From NCBI GenBank assembly GCA_036377595.1, contig DASUYB010000088.1, positions 1 through 64,000 of the forward strand: 64,000 nt of DNA. The letters are read 5' to 3'. Source of the stretch: Longimicrobium sp. (GTDB lineage Bacteria; Gemmatimonadota; Gemmatimonadetes; Longimicrobiales; Longimicrobiaceae). Both the position numbers and the translations under genes were made by a program. Of this stretch, positions 52,009-60,284 are shown one piece after another; within the stretch, counting starts at the first letter, position 1, and each line of letters starts with the position of its first letter. A model generated the notes under the pieces. That model made no database searches. It worked only from the letters and a program-made list of their open reading frames with translations, and was not told where the DNA came from.

Positions 52009-52038
52009 AGTTTACTTGCTCCGGGCTCTTCGGTTCAA
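52009..52038 (-). promoter_or_regulatory. Possible promoter of the importer-phosphorelay operon
   Basis: On the minus strand TTGAAC (52038-52033) and TAAACT (52014-52009) are 18 bases apart, in a locally AT-richer stretch 105 bases upstream of the livH ATG. The match to sigma-70 boxes is fair; no experiment supports it. Confidence 0.3.
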
Positions 52039-52129
52039 AAACCGTTCGTCGAAGGTCACGATATCTCAACGATGGACGCGCTCGTCCTCCGCTTCGCGGA
52101 GGCGCCGCGTTACCCAAGGTAGGCGGCGC

Positions 52130-53987
52130 TCAGAGCGCCAGGGGAAGCGGTTCCTCGTCGGGCTCGGGGAGCGGGACCCGGGCGCCATGGGTGATCGGAT
52201 GGGCGAGGGAATGCCGGGCGACCTCAGCGAGCACTCGGGGGTCTTCGATCCGCCTGCCAAGCCATCGCTCGGTCCAGTACCGGCCGATGGCCTCGGCGGT
52301 GCGACCGCGGCGCGGCAGCAGGTAGTCGCCCCGTCGCGCGCGTCCTAAGAGCACCTCGCGGAAGTTCGCCGGCCAGCGGGATTCCGTAGACGACGCGGGG
52401 CTGGCCATGCTGGAGAAGGAGGTCTGAGGGGAGCCCGATCTCGTCAAGCGCCGCGCGCACCTTCCGCAGTTTCGGGTTGACTCCCTCGCCGAAGATGCTG
52501 TTGACCTCTCGCCCGCGGTGATTGCGCGCGAGGAGGATCTCCATCGCCTCGACCGTCTCGGCGGAGAAGTGGTAGGAGCCGAAGCCAGTGGTCTGTCCGA
52601 GGCGTTCATACTGGATCTCCGCCCCAGGCGTCCCTTCGGCAGCCTCGGCTGGCATGCGCACACGATTGTACTGGCTCGGTGCATTTCCGTAGAGGCTGGT
52701 CGTCCCCAGCAGGACCAACTCGGGATCGCGCCGGACGGGTCTTCCGGCCATGGCAGAAGCAATTACGCTGGGGGTGTTCCGGTACTGGTCGGCGTAGGCG
52801 CGGACAACCTCGGAACTCGCCATCAACAACGATACCAACTTGCCGCCCAGTAGCGCATTGTAAGGGGCAACCGCGCCGCAGACGGTGATGTCCATCATGT
52901 TGACGCCTACGTGCTTGGCCTTCACGCGCCGCAGGATGCCCAGCAGCGCGCGAACGCCGCGCGGGTGGGCGAGCGCGCGCTCGAGGTCCGGCCCGCGTGC
53001 GCGCCGTAGTCCCGCCTCGCGCAGGTAGAACCGGATGGCGAGCAGATCGGCCAGCGCACGTGCCCGCTTGTACCGGAAGAGATGGGTTCGCGCCCGCGCC
53101 TCCCAGTCGGTGTCGTCCTGGACTTTTTTGTGCTCGTCCAGCTGAGGGAAGAGCCGGTGATCACGGCGCGCCTCCTCACTCAGCCCGCGGAGACGTGCGA
53201 GGACGGCGAGATCGGGCTCGGCGATCTGCTCCGCAGTCAGAACGCCCTCCGCCGCCAGATCGGCGCAGTACACGTCTCCGATCAGGTCATCCAGTGCGCG
53301 GAGCGCCCACCGCGCCCACGATTTGGGATCCTCTCGGACCGCTTGCAGAAAATTTTCTGCGGACCAGCCGATCCAGGTGTCACGTACACGCAACTGGACG
53401 ATCGAGCTTCCGAGCGCACCAATTCCGATGACGGGGTGGTTCGGAGCGGCGGCGTCGCGGATCAGGAACGCGAGGTTCCGTCCGGGCGTGCTCTGGTAAA
53501 CCGTGGTCCAGGTATGGCGGAAGTACCGCCATATCTGGGATAGGTCGAGCCCGGTGAAGCGGCAGTGCTCACCGCGCCGCGCTACCTGGACGTAGGGCCG
53601 GATTACCGCGGAGACCGCCGCACTTCGCTCCAGGCCGGGCGGCAGAGATCCGGCCCGTTCGAGTTCCCGGGCGAGCGTGCGGCCGTCCCGGATCAGGGAG
53701 AAGATGGAGTGCCATCCCGTCGGTCCCAGCCGGCGCCGCTCCATGGACTGGACGAAGGCGCGTGTCGCGGGCTGCGCGAGTTGGGCGTCGCGCTCGATCA
53801 GGTGGCCCGTGCGGACAAAGTCCTTGAACGCCTCCGGCGCGAGGGCGGTGGCATCGGGCGGACGTGTGCAAACCACGCCATCCTCCACGTAGTAGCACCA
53901 CCCCATCGCACGCAGGTCGCAGAGGATCCCGACCAAGACGCGCAGGTGATCCGCGTGCGGGCCGGGAAGCCGTCGCACATGGGCCAC
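52130..53987 (-). pseudogene. DruA-like (DUF4338) gene with a frameshift
   Basis: From the ATG at 53987 about 540 codons read a DUF4338-type protein, the family of Druantia anti-phage component DruA: D-T-W-I-G-W-S-A-E-N, V-A-P-Y-N-A-L-L-G-G-K-L-V-S-L-L, T-T-S-L-Y-G-N-A-P-S-Q-Y-N-R and V-N-S-I-F-G-E-G-V-N-P-K-L-R-K. Near 52370 the frame shifts: after G-I-P-L-A the family-like ending (N-F-R-E-V-L-L-G-R-A-R-R-G-D-Y to R-Y-W-T-E-R-W-L-G-R-R-I) continues in another frame to a stop at 52130. In the original frame it would end at 52224 with an arginine-rich tail. No other Druantia genes are adjacent. The family call is from memory of its motifs. Confidence 0.55.
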
Positions 53988-54134
53988 GTAGCCGGCTGCG
54001 CCGACAGCCGGCTCTTCGACCGCCTGCTGCCGGAATTCGCCGATCTACGCGAGCCGGCCGGCCCCTCGCCGCTGGTGGCGCAGGCGCTGTGGCCGAAAGC
54101 TCGCCGCTCGCGGGACTGCCTGAAGATCAGCGCC

Positions 54135-54291
54135 TCACTCCACCGTCACGCTCTTGGCCAGGTTCCGCGGCGGGTCGACGTTGGTGCCGCGCAGCACGGC
54201 GATGTGGCAGGCCAGCTGCTGCAGCGGCACGCTGGCCAGGATCGGCGTCAGCGCGTCGAGCGCGCGAGGGATACGGATCACGTGGTCCACC
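54135..54291 (-). pseudogene. glmS: Duplicated 3' end of glmS
   Basis: The segment encodes [14 protein letters not shown] and ends N-L-A-K-S-V-T-V-E-stop, almost identical to the last ~50 codons of the glmS at the right edge. I count about nine base differences in ~155. It lacks the rest of the gene and cannot be functional. Direct-repeat copies of glmS ends at 54135 and 62403 bracket 8.1 kb, as expected if elements inserted at the glmS 3' end carried or duplicated it. Between this fragment and the DruA-like gene, 53988-54134 holds only a possible plus-strand remnant. Confidence 0.85.
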
Positions 54292-54331
54292 CCCTCCCCC
54301 GCTCGAGGTTCGTCCCGGCTCGAGACCCGGT

Positions 54332-54808
54332 CTACGGGCGCGGCGCATTCACCAGGTTGATGGCGAAGGGGCCGGTGCCGTGGAGCTGGATCACGGTTTC
54401 GCCCCGCGCGCCGCCGAAGTGCGGCATCTGGGGAGGGATGTAGAAATAGTCGCCCGCCCCGTAGGTGTGCAGGCCGCTCTCGTCGGCGCGCTCTCCCATG
54501 GCCAGCAGGAAGGTGCCCGAGAGCACCGTCAGGTTCTCGGCGGCGGGGTGCCAGTGGGGCGGGAAGCGGTAGCCGTCCGGGAAGCTGAGGCGCATGGTGT
54601 ACGGGCCCGCCTGCGCCGGGTTTCCGTCGACCACGGCCATCTTCATCCCCGGCGCGAAGCCGGGGATGTTGGCGTCGGCCCAGGTGAGCGAGCTGTTCGC
54701 CACCATCCGCATGCCGCCGGCCGGCGGCGCCGGCTGTTGCTGGGCCGCGGCGTGGACACCGGTCAGCACCAGCGCCGCAGCCGCGAGCGTGCACGTCATC
54801 CCGCGCAT
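54332..54808 (-). CDS. Secreted single-domain cupin
   Basis: 158 residues from the ATG at 54808 after GGGAGGTGC. The signal peptide ends around V-H-A-A-A-Q (residue 23). One cupin barrel follows: [16 protein letters not shown] (metal ligands His, His, Glu) and later Y-I-P-P-Q-M-P-H-F. Probably a periplasmic metal-binding enzyme or binding protein. It is transcribed divergently from the amidohydrolase gene with a shared palindromic control region, so the two probably respond together. The C-terminus (I-N-L-V-N-A-P-R-P) is typical of small secreted cupins. Confidence 0.82.
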   Translation of the reverse strand: MRGMTCTLAAAALVLTGVHAAAQQQPAPPAGGMRMVANSSLTWADANIPGFAPGMKMAVVDGNPAQAGPYTMRLSFPDGYRFPPHWHPAAENLTVLSGTFLLAMGERADESGLHTYGAGDYFYIPPQMPHFGGARGETVIQLHGTGPFAINLVNAPRP

Positions 54809-54977
54809 ACGCACCTCCCTCGGGTTCGGGTTGCGCGTCGGAAGCAGGCGGGCACGTCCGGGGGGCTCGCCGTCCTGCTCCCGGAGTGGACAGCGAACCA
54901 AGGTGCGTCCGGCCAGCCCGGACAGCAACACTTTCGACCGAAGGGCGGGACGAAGCCCCTGCGACACGACCGGTCAC

Positions 54978-55042
54978 GGATACCTTGACATTCGACAACA
55001 GGACCACTAGCCTGGCCTTTGTTGTCGGATGACAAGGTATCC
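54978..55042. promoter_or_regulatory. Divergent promoters within a long palindrome
   Basis: Two 23-base arms (54978-55000 and 55020-55042) are complementary except for two positions and begin GGATACCTTG and end CGACAACA. On the plus strand TTGACA (54985-54990) and TAGCCT (55008-55013) are 17 bases apart, facing the amidohydrolase gene. The mirrored TTGTCA serves the cupin side. A dimeric regulator binding the palindrome would control both genes. Confidence 0.6.
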
Positions 55043-55062
55043 TGCCTACCGGGAGCTCTCCG

Positions 55063-56355
55063 ATGTCAGAGACGACTCGCGAGCGGCCTCGCCGCCCGTG
55101 GCGCGGGGCGGCGGCCGCCCGCCTGCTGCGGGGCACCCTTCTCGCCGCCGTCGCCGCCTGCGGGCCGGTCGGCGGACCCGCTCCCGCCGCGCACGGCGTG
55201 GAGTACCGCGGCGGCCGCTGGTTCGACGGCACCCGCTTCGTGCCGCGCACGATGTACGTGGTGGACGGCGTCTTCCGCTCCCGGGCGCCGGCGCGCGTGG
55301 ACTCGGTGGTGGACCTGGCGGGCGGGTACGTGGTGCCGCCGTTCGCGGACGCGCACCAGCACCTCCTCGACCCGCGGATCGGCCCCACCGTCGCCGCGTA
55401 CCTGCGCGACGGGATCTTCTACGTGAAGGACCAGGGGAACGCGCCGATCATGCGGCGCCTGATCGACCCCGCGCTGAACCGCCCCACCTCGATCGACTAC
55501 ATCAGCGCCAACCAGGCGTGGACCTCTCCCGGCGGGCACCCCGTGGAGGTCATCCGGCGCGGCGTGGCGATGGGCGGGCCGATCGCGGCGTTCATCCGCG
55601 ACAGCCTGGACCCGGGGACAGTGATGCAGGTGGACACCCGCGCCGACGTCGAGCGGCGCTGGCCGTACTTCCTGGCCGGGCGCCCCGACTTCGTGAAGGT
55701 GCACCTGCTCCGCTCGGAGGACTACGCGCGGCTGCGAGCCGACCCGCGCGCCGAGGGGAACCGGGGGATGGATCCGGCGCTCGTCCCGGAGATCGTCCGG
55801 CTCGCGCACCGCGCGGGGCTGCAGGTCTCCGCGCACGTCTACACCGCGCAGGACTTCCGCAACGCCCTCGAGGGCGGCGTCGACCAGATCGCGCACCTTC
55901 CCGGCGGGCGCGGCGACGCCGCTCCCTTCCTCCTCACCGACACCGACGCGGCGCGCGCCGCGGCCCGCCACGTCACCGTCGTCACCACGGTGACCCAGCA
56001 CGGCGACAGCGCGCTGACCGACCGGCTGATCCGGGACCAGTACACGCACAACATCGACGTCCTGCGCCGCCACGGCGTTCCCCTCCTGCTCGGCAGCGAC
56101 AAGTTCGGCGGCACGGCGGCCATCGAAGCCGCAGCGCTGGCCCGCTCGGGGCTGTTCGGCAACCTGGAGCTCCTGCGCATGTGGAGCGTGACCACGCCCC
56201 GCGCCATATTTCCCGCCCGGCGGATCGGCGCGCTGGCCGACGGCTACGAGGCCAGCTTCCTGGTACTCGCCGCCGACCCGCTGGCGGACTTCCGCGCCAC
56301 CCGTACGATCGTGCTGCGCGTCAAGCAGGGCGTGCCGATCCGCCTGGCGCCGTAG
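55063..56355 (+). CDS. Amidohydrolase-family lipoprotein
   Basis: 430 residues. A long basic N-terminus precedes a hydrophobic stretch and a lipobox-like A-V-A-A-C near 33. The amidohydrolase (metallo-dependent TIM barrel) motifs are D-A-H-Q-H-L on strand 1, K in F-V-K-V-H, H in S-A-H-V-Y, H in Q-I-A-H-L-P, and the metal Asp in L-G-S-D-K-F. This is the imidazolonepropionase/prolidase-like branch common in secreted forms. The substrate is unknown; cyclic amides, peptides or organophosphate-like esters are options. It shares its control region with the divergent cupin gene. Confidence 0.85.
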   Translation: MSETTRERPRRPWRGAAAARLLRGTLLAAVAACGPVGGPAPAAHGVEYRGGRWFDGTRFVPRTMYVVDGVFRSRAPARVDSVVDLAGGYVVPPFADAHQHLLDPRIGPTVAAYLRDGIFYVKDQGNAPIMRRLIDPALNRPTSIDYISANQAWTSPGGHPVEVIRRGVAMGGPIAAFIRDSLDPGTVMQVDTRADVERRWPYFLAGRPDFVKVHLLRSEDYARLRADPRAEGNRGMDPALVPEIVRLAHRAGLQVSAHVYTAQDFRNALEGGVDQIAHLPGGRGDAAPFLLTDTDAARAAARHVTVVTTVTQHGDSALTDRLIRDQYTHNIDVLRRHGVPLLLGSDKFGGTAAIEAAALARSGLFGNLELLRMWSVTTPRAIFPARRIGALADGYEASFLVLAADPLADFRATRTIVLRVKQGVPIRLAP

Positions 56356-56378
56356 GTTCCATCGCACGACCAAGCAAG

Positions 56379-56550
56379 TAGTCCCAAGTCCTGAGTCCTA
56401 AGTCCTAAGTGATTAAATTCAAGCAAGATGCGGGGCTCGTTCACCCAGGACTTGGCGACTCGGGACTTAGGACTTAGGACTTGGGACTTAGAACTTGGGA
56501 CTTAGAACTTGGGACTTAGGACTCAGGACTTAGGACTCAGGACTTAGGAC
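56379..56550. repeat. GGACTTA heptamer repeats in both orientations
   Basis: About four units of AGTCCTA/AGTCCTG (56379-56411) and, after a 35-base spacer, about thirteen units of GGACTTA, GGACTCA or GGACTTG (56450-56545). The two blocks are complementary and can form a large cruciform. The second block ends directly before the PadR region. Confidence 0.75.
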
Positions 56551-56618
56551 TCGTGAATCCGGCAGAACTTCTGAGCACCTGCCTGGGATATACCACCGCT
56601 TTCGCGAAGGGCGCCGCC

Positions 56619-56948
56619 ATGGGTGAAGCCGTCGATCTGCTGCAGGGCACGCTCGACCTCCTGATCCTCAAGACGCTGGCCCTGGGGCCGCTGCACGGCT
56701 GGGGGATCTCCAAGCGCGTGCGCCAGCTCTCCGAAGACGCGCTGCAGGTGCACCAGGGATCGCTCTACCCCGCGCTGTACCGGCTGGAGGACCGGGGGTG
56801 GATCGAGGCCGAGTGGGGGACCTCGCCCGAGGGGCGCCGCGTCAAGTTCTACCGCCTGACCGACGGCGGCCGGCGCGCATTCGCCGACGAGCGGGCGAGC
56901 TGGCGGACGTTCGTGGCGGCGGTGGAGCAGGTGCTCCAGGCTACCTGA
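56619..56948 (+). CDS. PadR-family regulator
   Basis: 109 residues from the ATG at 56619; ATG at 56553 would add 22 residues lacking family similarity. Winged-helix features: L-L-Q-G-T-L-D-L-L-I-L-K-T-L, G-P-L-H-G-W-G-I-S-K-R, Q-G-S-L-Y-P-A-L-Y-R-L-E-x-R-G-W-I, and Y-R-L-T-D-G-G-R-R. This subgroup is regularly found beside ADOP permeases in Acidobacteria and Gemmatimonadota. The stop is 8 bases before the permease start, so they form an operon. Confidence 0.92.
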   Translation: MGEAVDLLQGTLDLLILKTLALGPLHGWGISKRVRQLSEDALQVHQGSLYPALYRLEDRGWIEAEWGTSPEGRRVKFYRLTDGGRRAFADERASWRTFVAAVEQVLQAT

Positions 56949-56956
56949 GGCGCGCC

Positions 56957-59623
56957 ATGGAAGCACTCCCGCGGTGGCTGCGCCGCCTCTCGCGCCTGGC
57001 GCACAGGCGGCGCCTGGAGCGCGAGATGGACGACGAGATGCGCTTCCACGTGGAGATGGAGGCCGCGGAGCTCGTGCGCGAGGGGATGCCGCCGGCCGAG
57101 GCCCGCCGCCAGGCGCTGCTCCGCTTCGGCGGCGTGGAGCGGTTCAAGGAGGAGGCGCGCGACGCCTGGCCGCTGCGCGGGGCCGAGCGCGTGCTGGCCG
57201 ACCTGCGCTACGCGCTGCGCTCCCTGCGCCGCGCCCGCGGCTTCACCACGGCGGCGGTGCTTGCGCTGGCGCTGGGGATCGGCGCCAACGCCGCCGTGTT
57301 CGGCACCGTGGACTCCATTGCCTTCCGCCCGCTGGCCGCGCGCGCGCCGGAGGAGCTGGTGGCGCTCTACGGCGTGCAGGGCGAAGCCGGGCTGCTGAAC
57401 TTCTCCTGGCCCGCCTTCCAGGACTTCCGCCGCGGCGCCGCCGCCTTCTCCGACCTCGCGGCCTTCACCGAGGGTCCGGTGAGCCTGGGCGGGCGGACCG
57501 AGCCCGAGATCGCCTGGGCCGTGCACGCGAGCGACAACTACTTCACCCTGCTGGGGGTGAAGCCGGCGCTGGGTGCCTTCTTCGGGCCGGGCGACCTGGA
57601 TGCGCCGGTGGTGGTGCTGAGCCACGCGCTCTGGCTGCGGCGCTTCGGCGGCTACCCCGACGTGGTGGGGCGCACGCTGCCCGTGAACGGCACCCCCTTC
57701 ACCGTGGTGGGCGTGGCACCCGCCCAGTTCACCGGCACCCGCCTCTTCACCTACGAGCCGAGCGTGTGGCTCCCGGCGGGGATGCACGCCAATACGATCC
57801 CCGGGAGCGCGGGGCTGCTGGCCAGGCACGACGCGGCGCGCTTCATCCTGCTGGGGCGGCTGCGTCCCGGGGTGACGCCGGCCCGGGCGCGCGCCGGCGC
57901 CGACGCGGTGGCGCGGCGGCTGGCGGCAGAGCATCCCGAGCTGTACCGGGGGCTGCGCACCCGGCTGGTCTCCAACCGGACGCCGATCAACCCCTGGCTG
58001 GCGCCCCCCGCGCGGATCGCCGCCGCCGCGCGGATGGTGCTGCTGGGCGTGGCGCTGGTGCTGCTGATCGCCTGCGCCGACGTGGCCATCCTGCTGCTGG
58101 CGCGCATGACGGTGCGCCGCCGCGAGATGGCGATCCGGCTGTCGCTGGGCGCCTCGCGGAGGCGGCTGGTGCAGCAGCTGCTCACCGAGAGCGTGGCGCT
58201 GGCCGCCCTGGGTGCCGCGGCGGCGCTCCCCGTGGCCTGGCTGGCGATGCGCGGCGTGCAGCGGCTGTTTCCCCGCCTGGAGTACGCCTCCACCCTCCGC
58301 CCCGCCGCCGGCGCGCGGGTGTTCGCGTACGCGGCGCTGCTGGCCCTGGGCGCGGCCGTGGTGTTCGGCCTGGCCCCCGCGCTCCAGGCCTGCCGGCGGA
58401 GCCCGGCGCCCGGGCTGCGCGGGGGCGAGGCCGGACCCGGCGGGCGGAGGCCAGGGCTGCGCGAGCTGCTGGTGGTGGCCCAGGTGGCGCTCTCGGTGCT
58501 GGTGCTGGTGAGCGCGGGGCTCTTCCTGCGCAGCCTGCGCCAGGCGCGCTCCCTCGACCCCGGCTTCGCGGTCGACGGCGCGCTGGCCTTCACCCTCGAC
58601 CCGCGGCTCGCGCCGGCGTACGACAGCGCGCGCAGCCGGCTCGTCTACGCGCGCGTGCTGGGCCGGCTGGCGGAGCTCCCCGGCGTGCGGGCGGTGGGGC
58701 GCGCGGCGTCGGTGCCGCTGGACGGGAACAGCGCGGTGGTACGGGTCTTCGCCGACGGCGCGCCGGCCGATCCGGAGCGCGCTCCCGTGGCCGAGTACAT
58801 CCTTAGCGGGCCCGGCTGGTTCCGCGCGATCGGCACCCCGCTCGTGGCGGGACGCGACTTCGTGGCGGCCGACACCGGCGCCCGCAGCGAGCCCGTGGTG
58901 GTCAACGAGGTGCTGGCGCGCCGGCTCTGGCCGGGGGAGCCGGCGGTGGGGAAGCGGCTGCGCCTGGATTCGGCCGCGGGTCCGCCGCTGGAGGTGGTGG
59001 GCGTGGCGCGCGCGTCGAAGTACCGCGCCCTCGGCGAGGCGCCGCGCGCGGCCGTCTGGCGCGACCTGGACCGCGCCGCGCGCTCGCGCAGCACCGTGGT
59101 GGTGCGTGCCGCCGGCAACGAGGCCGCGCTCCTTCCCGCGGTGCGTGCCGCGGTGCGCGAGGCCGACCCCGCGCTTCCCCTGATCGGGCTCGGCACGCTG
59201 CGCGAACGCGTGTCGGTGGCGTACGCCGCGGTGCGGAGCGGTGCCTCGGCCGCGCTCGGCTTCGGCGTCCTGGCCGTGCTGCTGGCGGCCTCGGGGATCT
59301 ACGGGGTGGTCTCCTACGACGTCACCCAGCGCCGGCGCGAGATCGCCATCCGGATGGCGCTCGGCGCCGGGCGGGCGGCGGTGGTGCGCCTGGTGGTGGG
59401 GCGCGCGCTGCGGCTGGCGCTGGCGGGCACGGTGCTGGGATTGCTGGGGGCGGTCGCCGTTCCCACCGGGATCGAGCGCATGCTCTTCGGCGTCTCGCGC
59501 ACCGACCCGCTCGCGCTCGCCGCCTCGGTGGTCCTCTTCTGCGCGATCGCGGCGCTGGCGGCGTTCCTCCCGGCGCAGCGGGCGGCGCGCCTCGACCCGA
59601 TGCGCGTGCTGCGCCTGGAGTAG
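56957..59623 (+). CDS. ADOP-type ABC permease (MacB/FtsX-like)
   Basis: 888 residues. An N-terminal cytoplasmic segment (E-M-D-D-E-M-R-F-H-V-E-M, about 1-75) is characteristic of the ADOP family. Then come helix 1 (T-A-A-V-L-A-L-A-L-G-I-G-A-N), a MacB-type periplasmic domain, an FtsX triple-helix unit, a second periplasmic domain and a second FtsX unit ending R-A-A-R-L-D-P-M-R-V-L-R. The family has duplicated FtsX modules and no fused ATPase, and the partner ATPase is unknown; none is adjacent. Export or signalling across the envelope is the usual guess. The PadR protein presumably regulates it. Confidence 0.9.
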   Translation: MEALPRWLRRLSRLAHRRRLEREMDDEMRFHVEMEAAELVREGMPPAEARRQALLRFGGVERFKEEARDAWPLRGAERVLADLRYALRSLRRARGFTTAAVLALALGIGANAAVFGTVDSIAFRPLAARAPEELVALYGVQGEAGLLNFSWPAFQDFRRGAAAFSDLAAFTEGPVSLGGRTEPEIAWAVHASDNYFTLLGVKPALGAFFGPGDLDAPVVVLSHALWLRRFGGYPDVVGRTLPVNGTPFTVVGVAPAQFTGTRLFTYEPSVWLPAGMHANTIPGSAGLLARHDAARFILLGRLRPGVTPARARAGADAVARRLAAEHPELYRGLRTRLVSNRTPINPWLAPPARIAAAARMVLLGVALVLLIACADVAILLLARMTVRRREMAIRLSLGASRRRLVQQLLTESVALAALGAAAALPVAWLAMRGVQRLFPRLEYASTLRPAAGARVFAYAALLALGAAVVFGLAPALQACRRSPAPGLRGGEAGPGGRRPGLRELLVVAQVALSVLVLVSAGLFLRSLRQARSLDPGFAVDGALAFTLDPRLAPAYDSARSRLVYARVLGRLAELPGVRAVGRAASVPLDGNSAVVRVFADGAPADPERAPVAEYILSGPGWFRAIGTPLVAGRDFVAADTGARSEPVVVNEVLARRLWPGEPAVGKRLRLDSAAGPPLEVVGVARASKYRALGEAPRAAVWRDLDRAARSRSTVVVRAAGNEAALLPAVRAAVREADPALPLIGLGTLRERVSVAYAAVRSGASAALGFGVLAVLLAASGIYGVVSYDVTQRRREIAIRMALGAGRAAVVRLVVGRALRLALAGTVLGLLGAVAVPTGIERMLFGVSRTDPLALAASVVLFCAIAALAAFLPAQRAARLDPMRVLRLE

Positions 59624-59661
59624 ACGAACACCGTCGTGCCGGATCCCGGAAAACAACGGGC

Positions 59662-59808
59662 CTCACGCGGAGACGCGGAGAACTGCGGAAGACGATGACC
59701 GCGGTTCTCTCCGCGACTCCGCGTGATATAAAATCCAAAAACAACAGGTCTCACGCAGAGCAGCAGAGGCAGCTGAGGTGAGTTCTCTGCTGCCTCCGCT
59801 GCTCTGCG
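59662..59808. repeat. Two CTCACGC-type hairpin repeats
   Basis: The first (59662-59727) has arms TCACGCGGAG and CTCCGCGTGA with inner GAGAAC/GTTCTC. The second (59754-59808) has arms CGCAGAGCAGCAGAGGCAGC and its complement with one mismatch. They follow the permease gene stop and may stop transcription. They belong to the same family as 2306-2358. Confidence 0.65.
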
Positions 59809-60284
59809 ACGGCAGGCGCATTGCGCCGTGATGCACCGTCAGCGTATCGCGTCATAGTCACTGCGTGGGTTCGGAACCCGGGACGAGATCGAGCACGACG
59901 CCGGGTGGGCTGTCATGCCATGCGACGAGGGGAATGCCGAGTTCCCGGAGGGCGATAGTTCGCACCCTTCAAACGGTTTCCTTAATCGCGACGGCATCCT
60001 CGTCCTCTCGGGCCGAATGGCGTCGCGACTCGGCCAGTACCATTCCTTCACGAAGCCAGCGGCGCACAGCGGCCCAATCCTCAGGCCTTCCCCGCGCTCA
60101 TGAAGGACGACCTCGCACGCAAATCGCCTGTACTTTGGGCGCAAGGCTCTCGAACATTCTCCTGGGCCTTGGACATGCGGTAGAATGGCATCCACTCAGC
60201 CCGTTGTGGGAATTCTGATCGCGCATGGCTCTGAGGTACTTGCAAAGACGCGCCGAGTTGAGCGCGAAGTCCCCCGGCGTGTAC
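59809..60284. other. Intergenic region with a possible decayed gene
   Basis: On the minus strand, pieces in different frames read like protein: M-F-E-S-L-A-P-K-V-Q-A-I, then M-V-L-A-E-S-R-R-H-S-A-R-E-D-E-D-A-V-A-I-K-E-T-V-stop, then I-A-L-R-E-L-G-I-P-L-V-A-W-H-D-S and V-V-L-D-L-V-P-G-S-E. This suggests an interrupted small gene of unknown family. No intact gene is supportable. Confidence 0.35.

Noticed and set aside
54135-54291. A second functional glmS
   Set aside because: Only the last ~50 codons are present; both catalytic domains are missing.
56379-56550. A CRISPR array
   Set aside because: The repeat unit is 7 bases with no spacers and no cas genes are present; these are tandem repeats.
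56849-59656. A 935-codon open frame on the minus strand
   Set aside because: It is antisense to the ADOP permease, whose membrane and FtsX motifs are clear.
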